Below, in pieces: positions 45,987 through 58,400 of a stretch of DNA of 64,000 bases (the first letter of the stretch is position 1; each line of letters begins with the position of its first letter). Below the pieces are notes generated by a model that saw only the letters and a program-made list of their open reading frames with translations, did not search any database and was not told the DNA's origin. Source of the stretch: Sparassis latifolia (taxonomy: Eukaryota; Basidiomycota; Agaricomycetes; Polyporales; Sparassidaceae); NCBI GenBank assembly GCA_018466975.1, contig CM031557.1, positions 2,790,001 to 2,854,000 on the forward strand. Direction: 5' to 3'. The position numbers and the translations under genes were made by a program.

Positions 45987-48725
45987 TTCTGCACATGCAT
46001 CAGATTTCTCTACCACAGAGGCCCCTTCCAATATTCATAGCATGTATTTAAATGAGTATGAATTTGACATGCTTTCGCTAAATGGTACAAGTCATACCAA
46101 CTTGCTATACCAAATTCTGACACAGAAATATCTAAATGTACACCTCTATATGAACAAGAATGTTGATAATTCATCATGTTATATTCCCCCATATCTGACC
46201 ATGGTGTAATGGACATAGAGATTATAAATAGTGTTATCTAGAAAATGCAGTAGTCATTCATTAAATTCTGAATTTCCTTCTTTAACAATGCACTCACAGA
46301 TTTTGTTAGGACTCATACCACCTTCAATCCAAATAAGCATATGACAATGTAAAGTTCTATGTTCTTGTGCTTCAATGCATTTGTAATGCTCATTAACAAT
46401 CCCTAAGATGCCTCCGTCCAAATTTAACTATTTTGGATCATACTCAAGAATACACTTAATGAATACTTTCATATAAATATTAGAAAACCTAGTCATAATG
46501 ACTGGATTCTTAGCAACCAATATGGGCTGACCCCAGTAATCATGCTTTGTTTTAGGTAGAATTTGATCAATATCAATATCTTCACCAGCCAATAACTGAA
46601 TGACTGAATTGTATATGTCTGCAGGGTTAATAGTTAGGTAGAAACTCAGCATGCCTAAATGTAACATCAAACCATGTATTTTATTCCATATTGCTATATG
46701 AGCAGAAGATGAACCTGGCACATTTAATGTGATAACTGTACAATTTGATAAAGCTTTAAAAACAGCACACAAGAGTGAAGCATGAGTTTCTTCTAATAAT
46801 AGTCAACTACAGGACAGGTGAACTTAGCCATGTTCATGACTGTCACTAAAAGAAACTCATGCTTTACTCCCATGTGCTATTTTCAAAGCTCTACTAAACT
46901 GATGTGCTAATCTCGTGAGGCTCAGCCAAGATGGATGTACCTAGTCTCCAGGATAGTAGAAACTTGATGTGACCCTGCATACAAAGCTCTGAACAAATTA
47001 CCCCAGGCTTTAGGGATATCAGCAGTAGGGGCGCTTATCATCAGATGCCTGAGGCAATGATAGATATAGCAAAGGACCGTGAAGAGGGGAAAATTGGAAC
47101 TCATAAGTCAGTTATTTCAATATGTCAGCCAAAGTAAGTTCAGTCAGTCAAGACTATAGAAAAAAAAGAGAAATGATAGGTGACATCGCACTCTCAGCAA
47201 TTTTCGGTTAGATAGCCTGGCTGTTCGGTACTAAAGAGTGTCACTTGGTATAAGACAAAACTGTCAGAATATACAGTACATATCTCCCCCTTGGATTCAT
47301 CATAGTCAGGAAGTACTTTAAAGTTAACACAAAGCATGCTCTAGTTCTGTTCCAATGAAAGTGGTGACCAATCCTATAGTTGGACAACCTGAAGGTTACT
47401 TATCAATGTGGAAGCATTATATATAATCCCTATCCATCTTTGCAGGTTAAGTATCAGACTCCTGTCATCATCAACTTATGTGTGCTGTATTTATTGAATC
47501 TAAAATGGAAGAAGATTGTCCTGTTAGATTTTAGGCCTGTTCATTGCAGCAGAAAAACCAAATAATGTCACATTAACAAATGTTTAGCATCAGCTGCCAA
47601 AGCTATTGATGTCGATGACCTTTCAAACAGATGATGTTGAATCATCTAACTCAATGTGAAAGGTAAAGAGACTCAGTGGTCCCTTCTCCAGAGAAATGTA
47701 GATAAATTTGTGGAGGCAGACAACTATCCCTATTGCTACACTTGAATCAGAATATGGTGAAAACTTGAGGCTGAAAGCGAGTGAGGGGTCCACATGTGCA
47801 AATGTGGTGAGCATTAACTTAAGCACTTTTTTTTCTCGTTATCAATGGTAGTTAAACTATAGTTATTAGCAAGTTTCTCACATGCACTTGCAATTGCTGT
47901 AAATAAAACAGACATCAACTGCAATGCAACACTATCAAATGCTGATTGTTTTACCTTTAAACTTGACTTATGTAATACAGCACAGTGCTGTAAAATATTG
48001 AAAGTCGTGAATAAAAATAAGTAATGTTTCTAAAATTGATGATCAGCAAGATTAAATAAATGCTTAATATGCTGCTTGAAAGACAAACTGACCTTTATGA
48101 TGAAGATGTTCAAAAACACCAATGTCATACAGATATAATGTTGGATACATCATAGAAAACAAACTAGAGTTAAAAAATTTATTAACAGGCTCTGGATCAT
48201 GAATCTGAATGTATGCATCTTCCTGTTCTTTAACATGTCAAATTGTGGCAGCACATAGTTTATATGTGGGTGTTTGCTCGTTGATATTAGTAATAATGAT
48301 ATTCTCAAAAATTGGAGAAAATGAATCACCTTGAACAAGTTTACAGTCATTATTAGTAATGATAACAGGTGATGCATTATATTACGATGTAAGCATATCT
48401 GATTTCTTATCAGGAAGAATATGTTCTATATGAAAAGATAATAGACCATCTTCTGAAAGGTTATTCAATAAAGAAAAATCAATTTCTATATCTTTATAAA
48501 GAGGATTATTTATTTTTAATCACACTAATGTAGTATGAACCTTTTCTCATCATACAGCTAACAGTTTGGCTTTCTTATATAACTATTACTGTGAAGGACA
48601 CTGAGCACCAATGAACAAGACACATATAGGTATAATTATATCCTTTGTAGGTGGAGGTAAAATAGTCGCTAATTTATTAGATCATTGCAGATGAATAATA
48701 ATATGACCTTTAACACCTCACTGCA
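45987..48725 (-). pseudogene. Helitron replicase, Rep (HUH) domain
   Basis: Minus-strand Helitron_like_N and Rep region: GVKGHIIIHLQ and ATILPPPTKDIIIPICVLFI (about 48710-48600); MMYPTLYLYDIGVFEHL (about 48170); VSLSFKQHIKHLFNLADHQF and LFTTFNILQHCAVLHKSSLK (about 48095-47950); LNVPGSSSAHIAIWNKI and FYLTINPADIYN (46772-46428); GGILGIVNEHYKCIEAQEHR directly before LHCHMLIW. HCHM at 46338-46349 is the HUH metal motif. The catalytic-Tyr region is not clearly seen. LAKACQIHTHLNTCYEYWKG follows at about 46080-46020. In-frame stops (e.g. 46428-46430) and frameshifts are numerous. Confidence 0.8.
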
Positions 48726-48732
48726 CATTTAG

Positions 48733-49030
48733 CACTTCAGAGTACCTCCCAACTCAGTCTCTTAGGTTGAACTTAATCACTAAAAAGTTGTACCTAAGAG
48801 GCTCTTTTGACATGGTCTCTCACTTTTTTTAAAGTCCTGGTCTAATCTTGAGAGAGTTCTAGGTCTGGCTTATCTCAGGGCTGAGAAGTATATTTTAAAA
48901 CTTGGAAACAGAAAATGGACCAGTTCTGTCTCATAGTTTTCTCTTGTCTCATGGGCTTCCCTGTATATTGTCACATATGACACAGTGCTAGGTGCTAACA
49001 TGGGACATCTCAGTGTGAGGACATCATATC
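48733..49030 (+). repeat. Left terminal inverted repeat of the composite insertion
   Basis: Matches 63512-63812 in inverted orientation. Most differences are C-to-T or G-to-A in this copy. Confidence 0.75.
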
Positions 49031-49638
49031 TTATCTTTATTTCTGATAGTTATAACATTAGTATATAGCTCTCTTTCAGACATTAATATACTAATAGATC
49101 TCTCATAAATTGTAATATAAAGAGACATTGTACATCTTTCAAATGATATAACCATGGAAGGTCCCTGTATAATGGGGACAGTCCAACTTTGGTATGTCTC
49201 ATAAATTTATTTTATGTTCTATCTTTAGTTTTTCATTCTAACACCTTTTAAATATGAGACTATAGAGAAGATAGCATGCAAATTCGGAATATATCATTCA
49301 ATCTTACATTGAAGTTTCATATTGTCTCATTTCTATCCCTCTCTACTCTTTATTATATGTTCTCACTTAATGACATTCTCTACTCTCCATCATTTTATTT
49401 ATTCATCAGTCTCTCACATCAGACACACTCTTTAGACATCTGGTTCCAACATCCGATATATTCTCACACTACCCCCTGTAAGTTTTCTATATTGAATAAT
49501 GCTGCACTCACATTAACCTTCTGTATAGCAGTTGACTTTCATTCAACATCGTAATCTCACACGCACCCTCTGCATGTCTGGTCCCAACAATCCTAATAGG
49601 ATAATTAGTTTTTGACAGACAAGAATGGTGTCTTGGAT
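49031..49638. other. AT-rich interior of the composite insertion
   Basis: Pyrimidine-rich (TCTCA-rich) sequence without a gene. The plus frame 49276-49554 has no motif. Confidence 0.4.
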
Positions 49639-50817
49639 CAGTGATGTCAGTTATGAAAGATAATCTTTTCTATCAATAAGTAGCAAATTTTCATGAGAAT
49701 TGCTACTTTTAAGTAGACTTATCTGTAGGTACATAGATTAATTTAGGATAATCTTAATATAATCTTCCAGATAATCTGAGGATAATTTTCTGGATAATCT
49801 GAGAATAATCTGAAGATTAGCAATAAAATACAATTTTAACTTTGACACTAGCCAGGATTGAACCCTGGACCTTAGGTTGATTTTATAGAATATAATTCCA
49901 AGTGACACTTTAGACCACTTGACCATTAGGCCATACATCACAACTATCTTATATTAAATTAGACATCTTTTTCTTGAAAAAGACTTAGCCAAATTCTGTC
50001 TATTGGAAAAGAGTAAGTAAAAGACACTTGACTTTTATCATAGATAGACAAGACTTATAAAAAAACATTACTCTGAGTCTTATAGTCTTTTCTAATGCTT
50101 TCAGCCTTCATATAATGTACAATATGTAATTAATAGAATATATGTTTCTACAGTTACTTCAGCAAAACAGAACTTTGCTATACAATTAGAAGATAGCTAT
50201 AAAGATCTTGTATATATAAGCGCTCAGTCTATAATATAATAGACTCTAGAGTATAAGCCTAAAATGAACAAATAAAATACTGTCTCTCAATAACTTGTTA
50301 TATATTATAGATGACTATATTAAGATACTCTATAGTACTGCATGATAGTTTACAAAAACTGTAAGCTGTAGAACAAGACTATAATAGGATGCAGAGTACT
50401 GTTTGTCTATAAGTCTTGTCTATCTATGATAAAAGTCAAGTGTCTTTTACTTACTCTTTTCTAATAGACAGAATTTGGCTAAGTCTTTTTCAAGAAAAAG
50501 ATGTCTAATTTAATATAAGATAGTTGTGATGTATGGCCTAATGGTCAAGTGGTCTAAAGTGTCACTTGGAATTATATTCTATAAAATCAACCTAAGGTCC
50601 AGGGTTCAATCCTGGCTGGTGTCAAAGTTAAAATTGTATTTTATTGCTAATTTTCAGATTATCCAGAAGATTATCCTCAGATTATCTGAAAGATTATATT
50701 ACGATTATCCTGAGTTAATCTATGCATCTACAAATAAGTCTACTTAAAAGTAGCAATTCTTATGAAAATTTGCTACTTATTGATAGAAAAGATTATCTTT
50801 CATAACTGACAAAGATG
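49639..50817. mobile_element. Foldback element with 420-bp inverted repeats and tRNA-like module
   Basis: Inverted arms at about 49645-50074 and 50394-50811 flank a 320-bp AT-rich spacer. Flanking direct repeat CTTGGAT (49632-49638 and 50818-50824). Each arm contains a tRNA-like stretch with an A-box-like TGGTCAAGTGG and a B box GGTTCAATCC (50603-50612; complement 49856-49865) closed by a CCAGG/CCTGG stem. No protein product. Two tRNA-derived SINEs in head-to-head array are an alternative to a foldback DNA transposon. Confidence 0.72.
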
Positions 50818-50857
50818 CTTGGATAAAACACAAACCAAAACAAAATCCTCCTGAGAT

Positions 50858-51573
50858 CACCAGACTTGAACAAAGTCGGGAAATATTCCTCAGTGTATTT
50901 GATGTAGTAATCACTTGGTTACCTGGTAGTAATCAAGTGTGACAGAGTGTGTGTGAGTAAGAGGGAAAGACTGTCTTGTAATAAGGCAGAGAGTATGACC
51001 GAGTAATAAGTGACCAAGTGACAGATGACCGAGTTATGACTTGCTTGATGCCTATAATGCTATGCCTGAATAACACTGTATTCAGGTAAGTATGAACTTG
51101 AGTATATACCAACTAGTGACTACTGAGGTGAGAAGAATGTCCTATACCTTTAGGACAACAGGTTTCCTCTGAAAGTCCAAGTGGGCTTCCAGAGTTTATA
51201 TACTAAAGAAGATGAGAAAATCTAAATAATAGAAAGGTGCCTTAAATAGAAATAACAATAGAAAATGTGATAATAGGAGTCTGAGTCATAACAATAAGAA
51301 ATAACTCTGGATAAAACAAAAGAGAGTGGGGGATAATAAAAATAATAAAGACAATAGAAACCTACCTGGCTATTGTCCTTCTAAGTGTCAGACATTAGTC
51401 AGCAAAAATGATCAAGCACTTTAGTGACTAAAACAGACAGCGCAAGCAAGCAGTGGTGAATACTTGAGCATAATATATGAACACGCATGAGTGGAAGGGT
51501 CGAGCAAGTGTGCTAGCAAGTACAAAGAAACTTCCTCATCAATTCTAGACCCGCAATGTTCTCTTCCCTCTGA
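50858..51573 (-). repeat. LTR of the second Ty3 element (minus orientation)
   Basis: About 716 bp, the inverted match of 60420-61133 with very few differences. It is the 3' LTR of the minus-strand pol region. Confidence 0.82.
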
Positions 51574-51800
51574 ATCCCTCAGAATCAACTTCTTCCTGAT
51601 CTCCAGCGCATGTGAAGTCCAACTCATAAGCTTCACCATAAAGATGAGCTCTGGCACACACAGCCTTGGCAGCTTTGGCCTTGGCTTTCATCACCTTATT
51701 GTTGGCCTTGGCCTTGGATCGCTCTGCTTGCCAAGCTCAATATCTAGAGTATTGCATTAGTTATGCAAGTTTTATATTGAAACATATTACACGTCTGTCA
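51570..51800. repeat. 230-bp repeat X, left copy
   Basis: Abuts the LTR and matches 62832-63063 in the same orientation at about 95%. On the minus strand it reads KAKAKAAKAVCARAHLYGEA and YELDFTCAGDQEEVDSEGF, so it may be the end of a Ty3 frame. Its sense is uncertain. Confidence 0.7.
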
Positions 51801-54800
51801 CCTGCCCCACACTTTAGAATGCAACGTCCCCATTGCTGGCTATCGAGGAGAAACTAGAGAGTAAGAAAGGGAACTCACACTTGGAGTTTTGCCATCAAGT
51901 AGTGACCGACATGTGGCGAGTGACGACAGGCAAAGCGTTCAAGAAAGGGGATGTTGAGGTAGGTAACATCAATAGTCACCATGACGGGCTCAAAGACTAT
52001 TGTTCTATACTCCTCCTCTCTGACTGTCTTCAACATCATCCACCCTCCAATCTGAACCTTTTCTTCACCCAAAATCTTGTCGATTGTTCCCAAAAAGAAT
52101 GACCCAATGACTGGGTGTATGACTGCCCAATTATTTAAGTCGAAGCATGCATTGTTGGAGAGAGCGAGCTTCAGAGAAAGTAGGTAGTGAGTCGGCTTGC
52201 TATACTCGAGATAGAAGGGTTTTTCATCAGAGATGAGTGCAACATAGAGATTCAGAGTCTTAATCTGGGGATGCGGGTAATCAAAGTCTCCAGCAATGAT
52301 GTGCAGATCAGAAGAGATGGCAGTAAGATAGGTAGGAGGTTCATAAGGGGGGAACAGCAGAGTGGGCTGAGAGTAGCACAACATAATGACAAAGATAGCA
52401 GTTGGAAGCACAATAGCAAGGTGAGAAATAAGATGTGTAGGGGTTGCTTTTGACTGAGGAGATATGCAGCAAAGACAAAAAAATGATGTGCAAGCATGTG
52501 ACCATGTTTACGTTGGCAATCAGTCATCAGAGGAATCTGAATCTGAGGATATATCTGAGTGATCAGAATTGCTGGATCCATCTGAATCTAGATCTTTCAG
52601 ATCCAGATTGGATAGTACACGTGGCAGGTATGGGAGTAATCAAAATGCTGCAACTGCACATCTAAGAACTGTTCCATCTAATTCCTGCAACACATATGAT
52701 TCTCCACGTTGCCTTTGTCATATCTGATATGGCCCAAAATACCTCTGGCTATACTTGTCTGTCAGACCGGCATCTCACCTTGTGTTATGCATCAGTACTA
52801 AGTCTTCTGGCTTCAATACTTTCCACCAGAGGCTATGTTTGAACTGCTTTTCAAACTGATGCTTCGAGTGCAATCTACACCATTTGATCGCAGCTGCTGC
52901 CCGTGCGATATCCTCTGGCTGCTTTTCTAATTATCTGATGTGCAGTGCAAGAAGGTCAGATGATGAAAGTCCAGATGTTTATCCACTTATCATAAAGGTC
53001 ACCTCTGTGAGATCAAATGGCAACACTGGGTCTACGCCATGCAACAAATAGAAGGGGCTAAATCCTGTTGAGCATCTGATGGTAATTCTGTCTGCAAAGA
53101 ATGCATGGTGTACTTTGTCTGGCCAGGACTTGAGATTCTTCTTCGCATCTTTGAGTATTTCCTCACGTATTACAAAATGACCTTGTTCAACTAGCCCATT
53201 CACATGCTTGTTGTAGAGAGAAATTCTGATTTGTGGAATACCATATCTTTGCAAAAGCTTCTTGAAGGCTCCAGCCACTTCTGAACCATTATCTGTTACA
53301 ACCTCTGTAATATGTCCATAGTGGCATATGATTTCCTCCCAGAAGAACCTCACTAACTCCTTGGAATTAGATTTCTTTAAGGTCCATCCTTCTGCTGCAT
53401 GTGTCAAATCATCTCTCGCAGCAACAATGTAGCAATATTCTCAAGCTGGTGGCATAAACATAATGTTAAGATAAATCTTGGAAAATATAGTTGCTGGTGT
53501 GCATATAGTGGGAGATTCTCTACCCTTTTTGGACTTCATAATTGGCATTGGTGGCATGTACTGATATGGTGTTTTATATCTTGAAATAAATGGGACCAGA
53601 AGAAATGGTCGCGAAGATGATAGAATACTCCATAAACTCCCCTATGACCTAGTTCTTCATGTGCATGTGTTAGTATAGAGATCCTATGATCCTTGTCTAA
53701 TATAACCAATAAAGGAGTGTGATCACATTTTTGCTTGAACATAGATCCGCCTTTCATAAAAAACTGTCCTGCACATCTAATAAATCTTCACTTGGCTTGA
53801 ATGTTAAAGAAGTCTGGTGTCTGTAGAGTCTGGAGGAAATGTCTGATATTTCACAATGTCTCCTCTTGCTTGGAATTCACTGCTAGCGATGAGGGTAACT
53901 GGTGAACCAGGGTTTGATCCGACTTGGTCACATGATTAAGATACAGAGATAGAAGTGCTATCTCATCCAACCAATCATCTGACTCGGGAACTTCTGCCAA
54001 TTCTTCTTCTGTTGGTTCACAACGTGAGAGAGCATCCAGTCCACGATGCTTATCAGCAGGCACATGTCGCAATTCAAAGATAAATAGCAAAATGCCCTGA
54101 ATCCACTGATTGATCACGGCATTCGGCTGAAGATCTGGATTATTCAGCATGTCTTTAATGTACTTGGCATCAACTTCCAGAATCAAGTTCTTGATACCTG
54201 GTAAATAAAGTCTCCAGTGTCGCATGGCTCTATAGCATCCATATAGCTCCAACTTGGGCTGACTATATCTGGACTCACACTTATTAAAAGGCAGAGAGCC
54301 ATAGCGAGCTGGTCTCCATCTGCCTTGTTCATCATCCTGCGACAAGATAAAACTGACTGTGATAACACTAGAGTCTATGGATATATAGACAGGTCGGTCC
54401 GACGAATAATCAATAGGGTGTAAGGCAGGTGCAGATGTAATAAGATCCTTCAAGCAATCAAATGCTTCTTGTTGCCTATCATCCCATACAAATTCAGCAT
54501 TCTTCCATGTTAGTTCAGTTAGCAGTCGTGCAATTTTGGAGTAGTCCTTTATTCAAATGCGCACTGTACCATATAATCCTAAAAATCTCCGCACATCCTT
54601 TGCAGTCTTTAAAACTGGCCAGGTAAGAATTTTGTTTACTTTGAATTTTCTGGAAGTCATCCTTCTGGGGTGCATGTCTGTCTAACTATAACTGCATGGG
54701 GTTTACATAATTGAGTCTTAAAAGCAGAGAAGGTAGCGCCTGCATGTTTTATACAATGCATAATCCTATGTACATCAACTGCATGTTCTCATATAAATTG

Positions 54801-55440
54801 CCTAATTCCTGGGCTTTCTGGTAATGTCTCCGGCTCTCCATTTTCTTGTATATATATAGTTTTTGGTCCGTGGATGGGTAAATCATTGATAAAAACATTC
54901 GTGACATGGGGAATCTCGTCTTGTAAAATAAAAACCATACAATTCTGAAATTCTGAAGGAGAGTTGATGAAGTCTTGAGGCATACAAGTAAGTTGTAATA
55001 AACTGAGTGGTGTTAGGAATGATGTTAGGTCACGACTTTTAGGATCAATCTTGCATGCATCAAATCCGGAAAATAAATCAAACACTGTGTAGCAGGCGCA
55101 TCCTGCAAAGAGTTCTACAAAATCATCCAGGATGGGCGGGACACCTGCATCTCGAATAGTTACCTGATTAAGTGGCTGTAGATCATGGACGATCTGCAGT
55201 TTACCGCTCTTCTTGATTACGCAGAACTATCGTGATCAATAAGATGATTGACTAGGCTCATAAATGCCAGCTGCAATCTTATCTTGAAGAAGTGCAACTA
55301 CCTTTTCTTAATTCCTGGAGGATAGGGATGTTAGGATAGGCCCATGGTATATGCAGTGTGACTGGTATAATATAAGGAGTAAAATAATCTTCACGAAATG
55401 TACCTCTGTCTTCTTCGCCAAAAGCAAGTGTCTTTTCATT
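51801..55440 (-). pseudogene. Second Ty3 element: RT, RNase H and integrase
   Basis: Minus-strand RT traces at about 55440-54600 include FDACKIDPKSRDLTSFLTPL and LTCMPQDFINSPSEFQNCMV. The catalytic box reads FIND (54882-54893), so the first Asp of FxDD is Asn. RNase H at 54453-53851: VYISIDSSVITVSFILSQDD, LELYGCYRAMRHWRLYLPG, LRHVPADKHRGLDALSR. Integrase zinc domain at 53757-53536 (HAHEELGHRGVYGVFYHLRD, CHQC); core at 53407-52979 (VVTDNGSEVAGAFKKLLQRY, STGFSPFYLLHGVDPVLPFD); C-terminal GPY/F-like part at about 52900-52640 (YFGPYQI, ESYVLQELDGTVL) with several stops. The frame 52411-51875 lies downstream and is unassigned. Confidence 0.8.
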
Positions 55441-58400
55441 AAGCTTGAGAATATGTTTAAAGAGCTTTTGTTCCTCTGGCTAAAGAAATTTATCTTTATT
55501 GATGTCCATTAATTCAACTCTCTCCACAATAAGCTTTGCGGTAGGGATAAATTCAGATGGAACCTTAGATAACTCTGTAAGTGAGTCCAATAGATTCTCA
55601 GGGAAGCACTGTAGTACACATGCATCCTCTGGAAATACTCCTTGTACTGGCCTTACCTTTCTATTGACTGGTTTGTATGCTTCGAATTCCAATGGCACAC
55701 TATTTAAATAAGGCTGACCAGCAGAAGGTATATTGAGAGTTTCTGAGGTAGTGGTACATGACATAGTTACATAAGAGACCATAGGTATATAATTCCTGTT
55801 GAAGGGATTTAGAGTGACATACACAGAGAATGAGTGGGGGTTGATAACATATCAGACATAGGGCTGGGTATACTTAGTGACGAAGGACCGCGGGTAGCTA
55901 CAGGTAAAGGAAAATAGTGCATAGTGCTTGATGGGGGGTCCTGCTCCCTAAAATGTGGTGTTCCAAATCTGCTAGAATTAGTCATGAAAGGAATGTACTG
56001 AAAAAGCAGGACTTACATATTCAATGACTTCTTTGGTGACATTGCACATGGCCTCGACGTGCTCATGCATCAAGTCTTCGTGCTCACATTCTGACTGTAT
56101 GTGGTTATCATTGTTGTCCGCATTGTCTGCAAGGTCCATGTCTGATTTGCTATCACTACTGTCGTTACCATGCAAGACACTTACTTGTTACAAAGCTCCT
56201 CTTTGAGAAACACGCGGACGACTTCCGCCTCTACCTTTACCGATCATGTGACAATAACATCACATTGCCTAGACTGACCACATGACCATGACATCATCAT
56301 GGTCATCATGCTTATCTATCCAGAACCCTTATCTTAGGGCTGTACCAGATCTACAAGATCATCTGATGATATGCGCCTTGTGCTCAAGGCATGTTTACCT
56401 CATGTATGAGATCCAGGCTTAGATCCTCTTCCTATCACACACATGACAAAGGCATGTGCACCTCACCTCTGCCTTACCTTTACGATACAGATACCGGACC
56501 TCATGAGCATGGCCCCAGACCCTGATACATGCGCTAGATGCACGACGACCTCGCTGCTGCCTTGTCTTTGCAGCATGACCTTATCCCCATATGGACAGAT
56601 TGTCTCTCATGCAGAGTCATGACTGACTCAGCATTCTCACAACCATGGGACAGGCGTATGAACCCTGTGCCCTTGTATTGATACTGATGGACCAATCGTA
56701 GTTCTAGTATTACAGGTAGACAGACGCCTGTACTTGTATATAAGACCAACAGGACAAGCTGGAGTCCCCATCTTGTCCTGGTTACACATCAACCAGTTTT
56801 ACCATTTACATCTGTGCGACAGATCGACCTTGGTCCGCAGACAGTGGCCAAGCATTCATAAGACTGCTCCAATGGGCCGACCTCTGGTCATCGCTATGAC
56901 TGAAGGTCGGACCCCTCACGATTGACTTGAGCCCTTGCGAAGGCCTAGTCACTGGATGATGAACCGGATGTACGGTGGCACGACTGGCCCCCATGACATT
57001 ACTAAACCTGGTAAGTCATCGTCGCCATCATATGAGTCTGGAGATGCGCAGCACGCATAGGAGCCAGGCGGGTGCATTGACCTGCACATACGAGTGTTGG
57101 GGTCATAGGTGACAGAGAGAGTGGAACAAGGAAGCGGAAGTGGGCAATTGTATGCTCGCACTGCATGGCAGTCAGCCTCGCGTGTGCATGTGCACACCAA
57201 TGACGAAGGTGACGGGGGCAACGAGAGGACTGGTGATGAGGGAATGTAGACAGGTGATGATGGCATGTACTCGGGGGATGGGGAACATGATAGGGGTAGG
57301 GTCACAGGGATATCTGCGAGGTCCAGATGTGAGAGAAAAATGAACGCCGTTGGGCACATGTCGATCAACGAAGAGGGGCCGTTCGCACGGTCGATGTGCA
57401 TGTTGTAGACCAAATTGTCAATGAAGTGAAGGGGGGTACTGTAAAGCAACTGCTTAAATCCTGTTGTAAGGTCTCCAGATTCCATCTTTCTATCTGCCAA
57501 AGGTTCTGCATTACAAATGAGCACATCTGTGCTGTTCATCGTCATTTCGAGCTGTAAGGTGAGGATTGCATATTCCACATCCATCGCGCTCTCGGCATTG
57601 ACGTTCATGGTCCCGATCTCATGCCATGTGTCACATAGTTCCTGAGGTGCATTGTTCTCCTGCATATGCATATCCAGGTTGACTGTAAGTGCTTACATGT
57701 CTGTGGAGTCCATGTGTGTGCTCACATTCTCTGGAGCCACACGCTCAATGAGCGGCGGGATTCCGTAGGCCTCGACAATCGCAGCTGCATCGACATGGCC
57801 TGTATCTTCCTTGTCCTGTCTGTCGTTCTCTCGACTGTGAGTTTTCATGGGAATGGTGGGGACGTTCGACTTGCAAAGGAGCATGTCATATAAAGATGTG
57901 GGCCACGGACACTGCGCAATATCCCTGCACTTGGCGTCATTAACATTTGCATTCTCAGTGGCCTGGTATTCACGTCCGGAGTTGTGGCGTTAGAAACCCA
58001 CCTGTGCACATGTTAACGTGGTATCTGCAAAAACATGCAGGCCACCTAGAATTGTGTTGTCATCGATGGCAAAAATCGCATGTTCGACGAGCAGTGTCAG
58101 TCGAGGACTGCTACTGCATCCTCGCGGCCTGTATCTACTTGCTCATCTTTTCCTCCGGTATCTCCTGTGTGGGTCTCCATGACAACACCCAGGGCGTTAG
58201 ATTCAGAGGGGAAGGCATTGTATAAGTAGACAGGCCTGGGACATTGTGCGTACTTTGTGCACTTGGCGTCATCGCTGTTCGCATCCTGGAGGCTGTTGGG
58301 GGTCATCATGTGTGCCGAATTGTCAAGGGGGGTCATGCAATGGACCAGGAGAGCTGTGGACACTCGAGAAGTTTCAAGAATGCCATTAGTGTCATTTTGG

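Noticed and set aside
50529..50636. tRNA-like sequence as a functional tRNA gene
   Set aside because: B box and T stem are good, but the acceptor stem has no 5' partner and the sequence lies in a transposon arm present twice; treated as a tRNA-derived module.
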